DNA from: Pectobacterium zantedeschiae
GTDB taxonomy: Bacteria; Pseudomonadota; Gammaproteobacteria; Enterobacterales; Enterobacteriaceae
NCBI RefSeq assembly: GCF_004137795.1
Contig: NZ_NWTM01000001.1
Span: forward strand, 1,725,229 to 1,789,228
Length of the DNA stretch: 64,000 nt
Direction of reading: 5' to 3'
This document shows, piece by piece, positions 9,106 to 19,084 of this stretch. The position numbers and the translations under genes are program-made. The notes under the pieces were generated by a model. The model had not been told where the DNA came from. It did not search any database and was given only the letters and a program-made list of their open reading frames with translations. Position 1 is the stretch's first letter, and every line of letters begins with the position of its first letter.

Positions 9106-10521
9106 TTACTTGTCAGCTGGTTTGCTGCGGTTTTGTGGACGCGGCGCGCGGCGCTGGCCTTCGCCACTGCCCTTACCTTTTCCACCAGTACCCCACGGAC
9201 TATCGCTATTGCCGCCCGGCTTGCGCGGCTGGCGGTTGCCATCATTTGAACGACGTTCGCCCTGACCTTGACTACGTTCGCTGCGTTCAGACTGACCGCG
9301 AGGTGCCGAGTTACGCGCACCGCCGCCGCCACGGTTGCCCTGACGGCCATTCACAATCGGCTCGGCCTTGATGGACGGATCCGGCTCGTAACCCTCAATA
9401 GCAATACGCGGAATCTCACGCTTCAGCAGACGTTCGATGTCACGCAGCAGTTTGTGTTCATCCACACACACCAGCGACAGCGCTTCACCCGTTGCTTCCG
9501 CACGGCCGGTACGGCCAATACGGTGAACGTAATCTTCTGGCACGTTCGGCAGCTCATAGTTCACCACGTGCGGCAGTTGGTCGATATCCAGACCCCGCGC
9601 GGCGATATCCGTTGCCACCAGCACGCGAATGCTGCCATCTTTGAAGTTCGCCAACGCACGCGTACGCGCACCCTGACTTTTATTCCCGTGGATAGCAGCC
9701 GCAGTAATGCCGTCTTTTTCCAGCAGTTCAGCCAGATGGTTAGCACCGTGCTTGGTACGGGTAAAGACCAATACCTGCTGCCAATTATTTTCACCAATCA
9801 GCTGCGACAGCAGTTCACGCTTACGGCGCTTATCTACAAAATGTACATGCTGCGTGACCAGTTCAGACGGCGTATTACGACGCACGACTTCAACAGAAGC
9901 GGGATTGGTCAGCAGTTTGTTCGCCAGCGCTTTGATTTCATCCGAGAAGGTCGCGGAGAACAGCAGGTTTTGGCGTTTAGCGGGCAGCTTCGCCAGTACA
10001 CGACGAATATCATGGATGAAGCCCATATCCAGCATACGGTCCGCTTCATCCAGCACCAGAATTTCGATCTGAGACAGATCAACGGCGTGCTGATGTTCCA
10101 GATCGAGCAGACGCCCTGGCGTCGCCACCAGAATATCCACGCCGCCGCGCAGTTTCATCATCTGCGGGTTAATGCTTACACCGCCGAATACAACCAGTGA
10201 ACGCAGGCGCAAGTACTTGCTATACGCCTTCACGTTCTCATCAATCTGCGCTGCCAGCTCACGGGTTGGCGTCAAGATCAGAGCCCGTACCGGACGGCGA
10301 CCTTTCCCTTTATTCTGCGCTTCACGACTGGTCAGCAACTGTAATAACGGCAGCGTAAAGCCCGCCGTTTTACCTGTACCCGTTTGGGCGCTGGCCATTA
10401 AATCACGCCCTTCCAGCACGACAGGAATCGCCTGACGCTGAACGGGGGTAGGATCGCGATAACCCTGCTCTTCAATCGCGCGCAGAATATCGGCACTCAG
10501 GCCGAGAGAATCAAATGACAT
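9106..10521 (-). CDS. rhlE: ATP-dependent RNA helicase RhlE
   Basis: DEAD-box helicase of 471 residues acting in RNA remodelling and ribosome assembly. Motifs in order: Q-motif ([14 protein letters not shown]), Walker A (SAQTGTGKT), PTRELA, DEAD ([13 protein letters not shown]), [21 protein letters not shown]. From about residue 385 the tail is low-complexity, rich in Gly/Arg/Ser/Gln, as usual for RhlE RNA-binding tails. The E. coli order rhlE - cecR - ybhGFSR is interrupted here by a siderophore operon. The leader is about 200 nt and carries three copies of a 10-base repeat. Confidence 0.97.
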   Translation of the reverse strand: MSFDSLGLSADILRAIEEQGYRDPTPVQRQAIPVVLEGRDLMASAQTGTGKTAGFTLPLLQLLTSREAQNKGKGRRPVRALILTPTRELAAQIDENVKAYSKYLRLRSLVVFGGVSINPQMMKLRGGVDILVATPGRLLDLEHQHAVDLSQIEILVLDEADRMLDMGFIHDIRRVLAKLPAKRQNLLFSATFSDEIKALANKLLTNPASVEVVRRNTPSELVTQHVHFVDKRRKRELLSQLIGENNWQQVLVFTRTKHGANHLAELLEKDGITAAAIHGNKSQGARTRALANFKDGSIRVLVATDIAARGLDIDQLPHVVNYELPNVPEDYVHRIGRTGRAEATGEALSLVCVDEHKLLRDIERLLKREIPRIAIEGYEPDPSIKAEPIVNGRQGNRGGGGARNSAPRGQSERSERSQGQGERRSNDGNRQPRKPGGNSDSPWGTGGKGKGSGEGQRRAPRPQNRSKPADK

Positions 10522-10611
10522 AAAAAGAACAACTCCAGATCCGCTCTGACCGGACAGCAGCCGGTGTAGTTTTCAGAGGGTCAGTAAGACGGGTTTGGCG
10601 GGCCACTATTA

Positions 10612-10648
10612 ACGTAACAACTCACGTAACAACAACATACGCAACAAC
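10612..10648. repeat. Three near-identical 10-base direct repeats in the rhlE leader
   Basis: ACGTAACAAC occurs at 10612-10621 and 10624-10633, and ACGCAACAAC at 10639-10648 (on the rhlE strand GTTGTTACGT and GTTGTTGCGT). They lie about 90-127 nt upstream of the rhlE start. The rest of the 10522-10730 spacer shows no gene or hairpin that I can recognise. The role is unknown: RNA leader element or protein site. Confidence 0.6.
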
Positions 10649-10730
10649 CACGGTGAACGAGCACAACTACGGTGCATGACTGCCGACGATTGTAGCAGAG
10701 ATTCTGACCACTAAGGGATTTTTATCTGTG

Positions 10731-11543
10731 TCAGCCCATTTTTCTGGCGGGACGCAATAACGGGCAGTTATTGCAATATTCCTGCGGCTGCGACGCCTTG
10801 TAATAAAAACAGCAGGTGCGGCGAAATCGCACCTCACGAAAGCTCACCGCACTTCCCACAGCAGAAACTCGCGTTTTCGCACGAAAGAACGGCCTTAGCG
10901 GATTATCATCACAGCCAAAACGCTCACCGGGTGCAGCCAACAAAGCGTCAAAATCCTGCTGCACCTGCTGTATCAGCGTCATTCCCGGCGAACACACTGC
11001 CGCAGGATCGTCCCACTCAATACGCTGCTCGTATAACGAAAACACCCGCACGGCGACGTTCTCCCACAAAATACGCAGCGGTACACCCGACACCGCTGAC
11101 AACGTATGCAGGATCGGCGACAGGTGTTGAGCAAACAGGGTGTCGAACAAATTATCGCGCCACGCCTCCCGCTGCCCTGTTTCTGGTTGAGACACCGTGA
11201 GATCGTAAAGCGGCATCGTCGATGTCCACAGGTGGTGGTGTCCGAATTCCAACACGCTGTTATCCAACGTCATATTCAGCCCTTTGTTATACACCGACAT
11301 GGCGTACAGGCTGGCAGCCGTGGTTAAGAACCCTATCCGCTTCGCCAGTAGCGAAGCGGTAATCTTGATCGACGGCGAGAGTAACGGTGGCGTCAACGTT
11401 TCCAGCAGCCAGCGACAATAGTCAGGATCCAATACTCTCCCACTCGGACAACCATCATGACCTGTCCGCTGCGAGGCATCCGTCAATTGCAATGTGCCGG
11501 ATAACATTGCCCACTGCGGTGCCGTCAGACGATTAACCGACAT
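10731..11543 (-). CDS. FhuF-like siderophore-iron reductase
   Basis: Probable cytoplasmic [2Fe-2S] ferric-siderophore reductase that releases iron after uptake. The 270-residue protein ends with C244-C245-X11-C257-X2-C260 (RRTCCFYYKASQPQEYCNNC), close to the unusual Cys-Cys...Cys-X2-Cys cluster that defines FhuF. The rest has only general similarity to FhuF. Last gene of the siderophore operon, overlapping the ATPase gene by 11 bp. E. coli FhuF acts on hydroxamate siderophores, which hints at a hydroxamate-type ligand (inference). No clear terminator follows. Confidence 0.85.
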   Translation of the reverse strand: MSVNRLTAPQWAMLSGTLQLTDASQRTGHDGCPSGRVLDPDYCRWLLETLTPPLLSPSIKITASLLAKRIGFLTTAASLYAMSVYNKGLNMTLDNSVLEFGHHHLWTSTMPLYDLTVSQPETGQREAWRDNLFDTLFAQHLSPILHTLSAVSGVPLRILWENVAVRVFSLYEQRIEWDDPAAVCSPGMTLIQQVQQDFDALLAAPGERFGCDDNPLRPFFRAKTRVSAVGSAVSFREVRFRRTCCFYYKASQPQEYCNNCPLLRPARKMG

Positions 11544-12381
11544 CAGTCATGGCTTCCGTGACTTCACGCCCAAACGGAATGCACAGCGGCGTGCCGAAGA
11601 ACGGGTCGTCAATGATGCGACAATTCAGGTTGAACACCGTCTTTACCGTGGCTTCAGTAAGGATGTCGCGCGGATTCCCCTGAGCAAATACCGTCCGGTC
11701 ATGCACCGCCACCATATGATGCGCGTAACGACACGCCAGGTTCAAATCGTGCAGCACCATAACGATGGTTTTCTGCTGCTGGAGGTTCAACTCCCGTAAC
11801 AAATCCAACACCTCCATCTGATGCGCCAGATCGAGGTAAGTCGTCGGCTCATCCAGCAGGACGATGTCGGTATCCTGTGCCAGCGTCATCGCGATCCATA
11901 CCCGCTGACGCTGGCCACCGGACAGCGAATCTACCGTGCGATCCTTTAATGCCAGCACGCCAGTACTGCGCAACGCCTCAAGGACTTTTTCCTCATCCGT
12001 TTCCGACCACTGTCTCAACCACGACTGGTGCGGGTAACGCCCCATCTTCACCAGTTGATATACCGTCAGACCTTCCGGCGCAGTCGGCGTTTGCGGCAAA
12101 ATTGCCAGAGATTTCGCCACCTCAACGGTGGATTGCCGATGGATATCCGCCCCGTTGACAATAATTGTTCCGCTCGTTGGTTTCAGCAAGCGGGCGAATG
12201 ACTTTAATAACGTGCTCTTGCCGCAGCCGTTGCTGCCCACCAGCACCGAAATTTTCTGCGCGGGTAGCGAAATATCCAGCGCGTCAATGACGATCTGTTT
12301 ATCGTAGCTTAGCGTCAGCGACTGGCTGGCAATCGCATCGAGGGAACCGTTATTTGCTGGAGGTACATTCTTTGACAGCAT
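11533..12381 (-). CDS. Ferric-siderophore ABC transporter ATPase (FecE/FepC family)
   Basis: Cytoplasmic ATPase energising siderophore import; 282 residues. Walker A (LVGSNGCGKSTLL), signature LSGGQRQRVWIAMTLAQ, Walker B (DIVLLDEPTTYLDLAHQ) and the switch His (MVLHDLNLA) are all intact; DEPTTxLDLxHQ is typical of the iron-chelate subfamily. It starts 12 nt after the second permease and overlaps the FhuF-like gene, so it is part of one operon. Confidence 0.95.
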   Translation of the reverse strand: MLSKNVPPANNGSLDAIASQSLTLSYDKQIVIDALDISLPAQKISVLVGSNGCGKSTLLKSFARLLKPTSGTIIVNGADIHRQSTVEVAKSLAILPQTPTAPEGLTVYQLVKMGRYPHQSWLRQWSETDEEKVLEALRSTGVLALKDRTVDSLSGGQRQRVWIAMTLAQDTDIVLLDEPTTYLDLAHQMEVLDLLRELNLQQQKTIVMVLHDLNLACRYAHHMVAVHDRTVFAQGNPRDILTEATVKTVFNLNCRIIDDPFFGTPLCIPFGREVTEAMTDVG

Positions 12382-12393
12382 AACCTTACGATC

Positions 12394-13425
12394 TCAATAG
12401 CGTTGCCGAAGCAATAAATAGATAAAAAAGGGCGTTCCGAGTACGGAGATAAAAATGCCGGCAGGTAAATCCAGCGGCAAGAACGCCGTACGCCCCATTA
12501 AATCGGCCACCATCACCAATAAGCCGCCCGTCAGTGCAGACACCAACGCCAACCCAGGGAATGAACGGCTCGCCAGCTTTTTCGCAATATGCGGTGCCAG
12601 CAGGCCGACAAACGCCATCGCTCCGGCGTAGGCAATAGCTGCACCGGCCAGCGCAACGCTCAGCGTTAACAGCGCGAGCCGAATACGCGCGACAGACTGA
12701 CCAACACCGCAGGCTAGCGCGTCATCGAGTTCATGCACATTGACATGTCGCGCCAGCCCTACCAGAAATGGCGCACTGAGCAGCAACCATCCAGCCAGCG
12801 CCGCTACATGCTGCCACTGTGCACCATAGATGCTGCCCGTTAACCAGACATAGGCCGTCAATGTCGTTCCAATCGGGCTAAACACCAGCATCATCGTGAC
12901 CGCCGCGCCCATGATAGCGGACAGTCCAACGCCGACCAGCACCAAGCGCAGCGGCGCGGCCCCTTGCTTCCAAGCCAGCAAATAGATAGCTATCGCCGTC
13001 ATCCACGCTCCGCCCATCGCCGCCAGTGGGAGCCAGCGCTGGCTGATGGCCGTCGCCAGAAACGAGAGAAAGAATACTGCTGCTGCCGATGCGCCACTGG
13101 TAATCCCCAGAATGTCCGGCGAAGCCAGCGGATTACGTACAATACTTTGCAGAATCAAACCGGATATCGCCAGCGCCCCCCCGACCAACAGCGCCAATAG
13201 CGCGCGCGGCAAACGCAGGTCGTTGACGATAAAATGCACGCCGCTGTCTGCCTTTCCCAGCAGCGCCGACATGACCTGCGTGGGCGATAGCACAACCTGC
13301 CCCAGCGACAGCGAGAGGAACACGACAGCCAATAGCACCAGAAGGAGCGAGATCGCTACTACTGACGTGCGTAAATCAATCTGGCGCGAAAGGCTCCCCA
13401 CGCGCACGGTGTATACGTTACCCAT
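12394..13425 (-). CDS. Ferric-siderophore ABC permease 2 (FecCD family)
   Basis: Inner-membrane permease of 343 residues in the BtuC/FecCD fold with about ten TM helices. Family motifs: [36 protein letters not shown] and, near the C-terminus, [13 protein letters not shown], where the cytoplasmic loop contacts the ATPase. It overlaps the first permease gene by 8 bp and probably forms a heterodimer with it. It resembles FecD/FepG. Confidence 0.94.
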   Translation of the reverse strand: MGNVYTVRVGSLSRQIDLRTSVVAISLLLVLLAVVFLSLSLGQVVLSPTQVMSALLGKADSGVHFIVNDLRLPRALLALLVGGALAISGLILQSIVRNPLASPDILGITSGASAAAVFFLSFLATAISQRWLPLAAMGGAWMTAIAIYLLAWKQGAAPLRLVLVGVGLSAIMGAAVTMMLVFSPIGTTLTAYVWLTGSIYGAQWQHVAALAGWLLLSAPFLVGLARHVNVHELDDALACGVGQSVARIRLALLTLSVALAGAAIAYAGAMAFVGLLAPHIAKKLASRSFPGLALVSALTGGLLVMVADLMGRTAFLPLDLPAGIFISVLGTPFFIYLLLRQRY

Positions 13426-14407
13426 GTCGCAGCCCCCTTCTCGCCAAATAAATAAAGAAAGGTGCCCCCAACAGCGCGGTCATTGCCCCGACCGGCACTT
13501 CCTGCGGCACTATCAGCAAACGCGCGGCGACATCGGCCAGCAGCAGCAGCGTGGCACCGAAAATTGCACAGCCGGGCAACAGCCAGCGGTGATCGGCTGA
13601 CAGTACTCGCCGCACAATATGTGGCACGATCAGCCCGACAAAACCGATATTTCCGGCTATCGCCACTGCGCCGCCCGCTAGCCCAATCACGCACAGCCCA
13701 GACAGCGCACGTACCAGCGCAGTACGCTGCCCCAGCCCTTTGGCGATCTCATCGCCCGCCACCAGAATATTCAGGTGGCGCGCCAGCAGCAGCGTGAGAC
13801 ATAGCGCGATCACAAAATATGGCAGAAGCGGCAACAGCATCGACAGATTGCGCCCGGATACCGAACCGGCCAGCCAAAACAGCATACTGTCCAACCCATC
13901 CTGATTGATAACCAGCAGCGCCTGTGTAAACGAAATAAACAGTGCGCTGATAGCCGCACCGGCCAGCACGATGCGTAAATGACTGGAACGCGCATTCCCT
14001 AACGTTCCCAACATATACACCATGACGCCAGCAACAGCAGCCCCCAGATAGGCCGTCCACGCCAGCGCAACCTGCGAGGAAAGGGTCAACAACGAAGACA
14101 GCAGCACGACGGTAAACATAGCTCCAGCATTAATACCAAATATCCCCGGCGAGGCTAGCGGGTTACGCGTTAACGCCTGCATTAACGCCCCGGCAACGGC
14201 AAGGCTGGCACCGACGACGATGGCAATCACCGTCCGCGACAGGCGGGTCGTCAGCACCAGAATGTGATCGATCTGCTGCGGATCGTAATGGAACAGTGCG
14301 CTGAATACCGCGCCAAACGAAATCGTAGTTTGCCCCAGCATCAGGCTGGCAACGATACTCAATAGCAGCAGTGTGATACCGGCTACCATCACGATGCCCT
14401 GTCTCAT
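13418..14407 (-). CDS. Ferric-siderophore ABC permease 1 (FecCD family)
   Basis: Partner permease of 329 residues. [37 protein letters not shown] and [13 protein letters not shown] are the FecCD-family landmarks. The ATG overlaps the TGA of the binding-protein gene by 4 bp, which indicates translational coupling. It resembles FecC/FepD. Its slightly shorter N-terminus compared with permease 2 is normal for the first permease of such pairs. Confidence 0.94.
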   Translation of the reverse strand: MRQGIVMVAGITLLLLSIVASLMLGQTTISFGAVFSALFHYDPQQIDHILVLTTRLSRTVIAIVVGASLAVAGALMQALTRNPLASPGIFGINAGAMFTVVLLSSLLTLSSQVALAWTAYLGAAVAGVMVYMLGTLGNARSSHLRIVLAGAAISALFISFTQALLVINQDGLDSMLFWLAGSVSGRNLSMLLPLLPYFVIALCLTLLLARHLNILVAGDEIAKGLGQRTALVRALSGLCVIGLAGGAVAIAGNIGFVGLIVPHIVRRVLSADHRWLLPGCAIFGATLLLLADVAARLLIVPQEVPVGAMTALLGAPFFIYLARRGLRHG

Positions 14408-15423
14408 CGCGTCTGACTCTCCTCTACGATATCGCGTTCTTTACCCGCAGATTCGGCCTTGCCAGCAAACTGCCGTTCGATATCGTCCAGCATATTATTC
14501 GCTCCCAAAATACCACCAGACAGGCTCCAAGCAACGTTATCGACCGGATACACCTGCTGCTGTCGAGGGGCATGCAGCCGCTGCCAAAGCGGATGGGCCT
14601 GCCAATCCCGATAATTCTGCGCCACCGCTGGCTTGTCTGAACGCAGCAGCACAAAAAACAGATCGGCATCCACCACGGGAATGCTCTCTTTACTCGTAAG
14701 CTTTTGCATCACACCTGACGTGTAACTTTCTGGCCGCGACCAGACAAAACCGATTTCCGACAGCACCGACCCGGCAAAGCTGGCGGGTAGATAGCTACGC
14801 ATGTGATCTTCACGGAATTCGAGAATGGAAACGCTAAGCGGCCAGCGTTCGCCGAATCGGGCCTTTAGCCTGTCACGCAGCGAATGCATGCGTCGATCCC
14901 AGTGGGATAAAATCTCGTTCGCCTTATCTTCCCTGTTCAGCGCGACGCCCATCATCTGTACCGTGTCCTTGAATTCAGACACCTTGTCCAGCGCAATCGT
15001 CGGCGCGATCTGCGACAGCAGGCCGTAGATTTTCTCATGCCGAAAAGTCGATGCCACGATGAGATCGGGTTTAAGTAGCGCGATGGTTTCCAGACTAGGC
15101 TGCGTTTCCAGCCCGACCAGCGTCACGCCCTGCAACGCGGAGCGAAGGTAGCGGTAAATCGGTTTCTCACTCCACGATTCCACCACACCAATCGGCTTGA
15201 TTCCCAGCGCGACAGCGGAGTCGGTCGCGCCTTGAAACAATGTCACTATGCGCAGCGGCGTCCCCGTCACGGTAGTCACACCCAGCGCATGCTGAACCTG
15301 ACGCGACGGTTCTGCCGCTTGCGTCAGCGTCACTAGCAGAAAAAACAACAACACGGCCAGCGTAAAACGCCGCCGTGTTGCTGATTTTTGGACATCGCTA
15401 AACAAGGTAATCTTAGAAATCAA
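14404..15423 (-). CDS. Periplasmic ferric-siderophore-binding protein
   Basis: Type III periplasmic binding protein of 339 residues. A signal peptide spans about 1-37 ([23 protein letters not shown]). The mature part has the FecB/BtuF-type pattern: [33 protein letters not shown], then [15 protein letters not shown] in the first lobe, a long linker helix, and a second lobe with [13 protein letters not shown]. It delivers the chelate to the two permeases. Its start lies 11 nt inside the receptor gene. Confidence 0.92.
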   Translation of the reverse strand: MISKITLFSDVQKSATRRRFTLAVLLFFLLVTLTQAAEPSRQVQHALGVTTVTGTPLRIVTLFQGATDSAVALGIKPIGVVESWSEKPIYRYLRSALQGVTLVGLETQPSLETIALLKPDLIVASTFRHEKIYGLLSQIAPTIALDKVSEFKDTVQMMGVALNREDKANEILSHWDRRMHSLRDRLKARFGERWPLSVSILEFREDHMRSYLPASFAGSVLSEIGFVWSRPESYTSGVMQKLTSKESIPVVDADLFFVLLRSDKPAVAQNYRDWQAHPLWQRLHAPRQQQVYPVDNVAWSLSGGILGANNMLDDIERQFAGKAESAGKERDIVEESQTR

Positions 15424-17545
15424 TCGAATAACCCAGCGTCATCGTGCGCCCACGCCCAGAGAAATAGCGCGTGTTGTTATTGAGTGCAGCCTGCGAGTAA
15501 TAGGTGATGTACTGTTTATCCAACAGGTTAGCCACCGCCACATTGAGGCGACCATATGGCAGTTTGTACCCCACGGCAGCATCCATCAGCAGGTAGCCGT
15601 CAAACGCCATGCCTGCATCGTCAAAGCTGCGGCCGAAAGCATAATTCGCCTGCACGAATGAACTCCATTGATCGTTCCAGTTTGCCGACCAACTGGTGAT
15701 GAGACGATCCGGGGCGATATTCAGCCCGTTGAATTTTTTATCCACTTTACCGTCGCCATTGCTGTCATACTTCCCCTCGCTGTGGGCGTAAGAAGCATTA
15801 ATTTTATGCTGGTCGTTAATCTGGTAGCCCGCACTCACCTCTACACCACGGATCTGGGTACGTTGACGCTGGGACACAAAGACATCACCTTGTGCCAGAA
15901 CGCGCTCACCCAATTTTGACTTGGACTCATAGTAACTGGCTTCAAAGTCAAACTTATCACGTTTAAATCTGAATCCCGTTTCTACGTTATCCGTGACAAT
16001 CGGCTTAAAGCCATCAAAGTTTTTCAGACTAATACCAGGCTGCTCAATAGCACGCAGCGCACGGCCAACGTCCGGCATCCCAAACCCTTCCGAGTAGTTA
16101 GCAAATAGGCTGAGTGAATCCGTCGCGGCATAGACAATACCGGCGTTATACAACGTTTCGTTAAATTTCGGACTGCCGCCCTCAACGCTTACGCTATTGT
16201 CTGCCTGGGTGGCCGTACTGGAGGCCAGCGTTCGATAATCACCCACCTGAAGTTTGGCGATTTCGTGGCGTACGCCCGCATGAAGCGTGACATTATCCAG
16301 TAGTTGATATTCAGCCTGAATAAACGGTGAATAGTTGGTGTACTCCATCTCCGGCACATAGGTACGCTTGGTCAGGTAGAGATCCTGTTTACCTTTATCG
16401 TATAGCGTATCGAAACCCACCGTGACTTTCAGCGTGTCATCCAGCAGGTCGTCTTTGGTCAATGCCAGCTTAGTACCGTACTTATTGGCCACTGAGCGGG
16501 ATTGATCGTAAAGCGAACCACGGGGTGCAATGGAGGTATCCTGGAAGGTGTCCGACAAGGTTGCGCCAAACAGCGCCTCATAACGCTGATTAAACACCAG
16601 TGCGGACAGCTTCATCCCTGCCAGGTCGTGGTGTTCATACGTTAAGCCTGTTGTCCAAATGCTGTTATTCGGTGCTTCACCCTGCGGCGTACCACGTACC
16701 GAAGTGGTTGGAATACCGAGCCTGCGCACGCCGTCTACGCTGAGGTAGTTATTCTCACCTTTAATGTTATAGCGGTTCACGCTCAACTGAATACGCTGAT
16801 AGTCATCCAGCCAGTACCCTACTTTCGCCAGCAGATCGTAAGCGCGTGAATCCATGGTATCGCCCTGCGTGTTATCCACGCCGATGGGTCGATTGTTGCC
16901 GTCCAGATACAGTCCCTGATTCTCATAACCAATCGAAAACAGGTAGTCGAGATAGTCTTCACGTCCGTCGACCCGATAGGTGGTTTTATAGCTGGCAGTT
17001 TCACCGCGAATCTTCTCAGTCGGGATCGTGGTCTGTACGTTAACGTGCTGATTAAACGAACCGTTTTCCGGCCGCCGGGTAATGATGTTAATCACCCCAC
17101 CTGTTGCGCCCATCCCATTGGTGGCGTTGGCGCCGTGAATCACTTCGATGCGTTCGACCATTGAGTAATCGACCGTATGCATCTCACGTCCGGTCGGACG
17201 CAGCGGGTTAGATTGCGGAATTCCGTCGATCATAACCAAAGCGGCACGACCGCGGAAAGTTTCACCGCTGCCGCTCATTTTCTGACGGCTGGGGGAGAAC
17301 GAAGGCAGCAGATTACTCAGAATCTGCGATGAGTCAGAAGTGACCTGCATCTGCTGCTCGATTTGCTCTTTGGTAATCACCGTGACCACCTGCGGCGCTT
17401 TCTGCTGCTGGATATTCGAACGTGAGGCGGTAATCACCATCTCATCGTCGCTCGAATCACCCTTTTTGGTCGTGTCATCCTGTGCATACGCAGGAGCAAT
17501 CAGCACGCATGGCATCAATGCGAGTAAAGTGCGCATCTGGTTCAC
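15413..17545 (-). CDS. TonB-dependent ferric-siderophore outer-membrane receptor (IutA/RhtA-like)
   Basis: Outer-membrane gated channel. A signal peptide ends at PAYAQ; the plug domain starts with the TonB-box-like DEMVITASRSN, followed by RGRAALVMIDGIPQSNP and GANATNGMGATGGVINIITRRP; the barrel ends in SIDF with the C-terminal Phe typical of outer-membrane barrels. Similarity is best with the IutA/rhizobactin-receptor group (SRGRTF-like end, NYSEGFGMPDVGR). GTG at 17545 has GGGGA 6 nt upstream; ATG at 17536 is the alternative. First gene of the operon; Fur box and structured leader upstream. No siderophore biosynthesis genes are in the window, so the ligand may be a foreign siderophore (inference). 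Confidence 0.93.
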   Translation of the reverse strand: MNQMRTLLALMPCVLIAPAYAQDDTTKKGDSSDDEMVITASRSNIQQQKAPQVVTVITKEQIEQQMQVTSDSSQILSNLLPSFSPSRQKMSGSGETFRGRAALVMIDGIPQSNPLRPTGREMHTVDYSMVERIEVIHGANATNGMGATGGVINIITRRPENGSFNQHVNVQTTIPTEKIRGETASYKTTYRVDGREDYLDYLFSIGYENQGLYLDGNNRPIGVDNTQGDTMDSRAYDLLAKVGYWLDDYQRIQLSVNRYNIKGENNYLSVDGVRRLGIPTTSVRGTPQGEAPNNSIWTTGLTYEHHDLAGMKLSALVFNQRYEALFGATLSDTFQDTSIAPRGSLYDQSRSVANKYGTKLALTKDDLLDDTLKVTVGFDTLYDKGKQDLYLTKRTYVPEMEYTNYSPFIQAEYQLLDNVTLHAGVRHEIAKLQVGDYRTLASSTATQADNSVSVEGGSPKFNETLYNAGIVYAATDSLSLFANYSEGFGMPDVGRALRAIEQPGISLKNFDGFKPIVTDNVETGFRFKRDKFDFEASYYESKSKLGERVLAQGDVFVSQRQRTQIRGVEVSAGYQINDQHKINASYAHSEGKYDSNGDGKVDKKFNGLNIAPDRLITSWSANWNDQWSSFVQANYAFGRSFDDAGMAFDGYLLMDAAVGYKLPYGRLNVAVANLLDKQYITYYSQAALNNNTRYFSGRGRTMTLGYSIDF

Positions 17546-17623
17546 TGTCCTTCCCCTTTGGTTATGTATCCAACCGTGAATAAAAATCATCGTCTGTGGC
17601 CGACCACTCGCCGCAGCACAGAC

Positions 17624-17666
17624 AAAAAAATGCCAAAATGCTTCGCCTTACGCGAAACACTTTGGC
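17624..17666 (-). terminator. Intrinsic terminator inside the receptor-gene leader (attenuator candidate)
   Basis: On the minus strand a 15-bp stem (arms at 17652-17666 and 17632-17646, two G-T pairs, 5-nt loop) is followed by seven T (17630-17624). It sits about 80 nt upstream of the receptor start and about 100 nt downstream of the promoter, so every transcript of the operon must pass it. The upstream leader segment 17677-17732 folds into a long imperfect stem-loop (outer TGGC/GCCA, then GCATTG/CAATGC, AGGTT/AACCT). Its TTTGGC could instead pair with GCCAAA of the terminator arm, which would be an antiterminator arrangement. Confidence 0.75.
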
Positions 17667-17768
17667 GGATGACTATTGGCTCTGGCATTGGACACAAGGT
17701 TTACACCCTGTGGCACAACCTCAATGCTGCCAAACCACTCTGTCGGCACCAGTAAAGATGTAATTACT

Positions 17769-17805
17769 AATGACAATTATTATCATTCAATTAAATTAAT
17801 TACAA
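17769..17805 (-). promoter_or_regulatory. Fur-regulated promoter of the siderophore-uptake operon
   Basis: 17769-17787 read leftward is AATGATAATAATTGTCATT, one mismatch from the 7-1-7 Fur consensus TGATAAT-N-ATTATCA. A -35 TTGTAA (17800-17805), 17-bp spacer and -10 TAATAA (17777-17782) overlap it, so Fur-Fe2+ would block RNA polymerase directly. Transcription would begin near 17770, giving a leader of about 225 nt. The stretch 17806-18052 holds no gene and must contain the ybhG promoter, which I cannot place with confidence. Confidence 0.88.
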
Positions 17806-18052
17806 TAGCTACCGTTTATTTTCAATTCCTTAACAAAAATAAGGTGATATGCCGAATACAAAGAGTAATACGTGGGAGCCATTCGACTGGGGACATGTAT
17901 TTTTGTGAGACAGATCGCTATAAATCACCGTAAACCTCTGTAACCCATCTTATGATTAATAGCTTACAGAAATAAGAGACGACGAGTCCTCTGCACGGAC
18001 TGCGGGATCGCTACCGTCGACAAGCTCACCGCTGATAAACAAGGAATTATGC

Positions 18053-19084
18053 GTGATGAACAAGAGAAAACTGGCGTTCGCCGCCCTCGTTCTTGTCCTG
18101 CTCGGTGCAGGCTACAGCTTTTATCACCACCATCAGCAACGGGAAAAACCATTAACGCTCTACGGCAATGTGGATATCCGCACCGTCAATCTGGCCTTCC
18201 GCGTCAGCGGCAGAGTGACCGAATTAAACGTTGATGAGGGCGATACCGTACAGGCAGGTCAAGCGCTAGCAACACTCGACGCCGCGCCTTACGTGAATGC
18301 ACAACATCAGGCGCAGGCAAACCTCGCCAGTGCACAGGCACAGCTTCAACTGGCGCAGGAAGGCTACAGACAGGAAGAGATCGCGCAGGTACGATCTCAG
18401 GTTGTTCAGAGTCAGGCGGCCTATGATTACGCCAACAGCTTCTACCAACGTCAGCAGGGGCTGTGGGATAAACGCGCCATTTCCGCCAACATGCTGGACG
18501 ATGCCAGAACAGCGCGTAATCAGGCGCTTGCGGCACTACAGGCAGCGAAAGACAAACTAAGCCAGTTTGAAAGCGGTAATCGACCGCAAGAAATTGCCGC
18601 CGCGCAGGCGGCAGTGGCACAGGCCGAAGCCGCACTGGCACAGGCTGAACTGGATAAACAGGACGCCGAACTGCTTGCCCCCTCACCAGGCGTGATCCTC
18701 ACCCGCGCCGCCGAAAAAGGCAGCATGCTGGCAGCGGGCAGTACCGTTTTCACCCTCTCCCTGACCCGCCCCGTTTGGGTGCGCGCCTACGTGAGCGAGA
18801 AAGATCTCGGCCACATCGTTCCCGGTAGCCAAATGCTGGTTTATACCGATGGCCGCCCCGACCAGCCTTATCGCGGCAAAGTCGGCTTTGTGTCGCCAAG
18901 TGCCGAATTCACGCCGAAAAGCGTCGAAACAGAAGATTTGCGCACCGATCTGGTTTACCGCCTACGTATTGTGGTTACCGATCCCGATGATGGGCTACGA
19001 CAAGGAATGCCAGTCACGCTGCGTTTTGAGGATGCGCGCGCTGGGGAGAACAATCACGCCATTGAGCCCGTTCTCCATGACTGA
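18053..19084 (+). CDS. ybhG: YbhG-type membrane-fusion (HlyD) protein
   Basis: Periplasmic adaptor of the YbhGFSR ABC exporter; 343 residues. One N-terminal TM anchor (about 5-24), then [22 protein letters not shown] (first lipoyl half), a long alpha-helical coiled hairpin rich in Ala/Gln repeats (about 75-195), a second lipoyl half and the beta-barrel segment [18 protein letters not shown] at 18053, directly followed by ATG at 18056, has AAGGA upstream. In E. coli the TetR regulator cecR precedes ybhG; here it is absent and the siderophore operon lies there instead. Confidence 0.95.
   Translation: MMNKRKLAFAALVLVLLGAGYSFYHHHQQREKPLTLYGNVDIRTVNLAFRVSGRVTELNVDEGDTVQAGQALATLDAAPYVNAQHQAQANLASAQAQLQLAQEGYRQEEIAQVRSQVVQSQAAYDYANSFYQRQQGLWDKRAISANMLDDARTARNQALAALQAAKDKLSQFESGNRPQEIAAAQAAVAQAEAALAQAELDKQDAELLAPSPGVILTRAAEKGSMLAAGSTVFTLSLTRPVWVRAYVSEKDLGHIVPGSQMLVYTDGRPDQPYRGKVGFVSPSAEFTPKSVETEDLRTDLVYRLRIVVTDPDDGLRQGMPVTLRFEDARAGENNHAIEPVLHD

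Noticed and set aside
9268..10200. 310-codon open frame opposite rhlE
   Set aside because: Antisense to intact rhlE motifs; composition is that of a reverse-strand shadow.
17587..17688. 33-codon frame in the siderophore-operon leader (leftward, ATG at 17688)
   Set aside because: It spans the terminator hairpin and has no ribosome-binding site; it does not resemble HemP or a known leader peptide. The RNA structure explains the region better.
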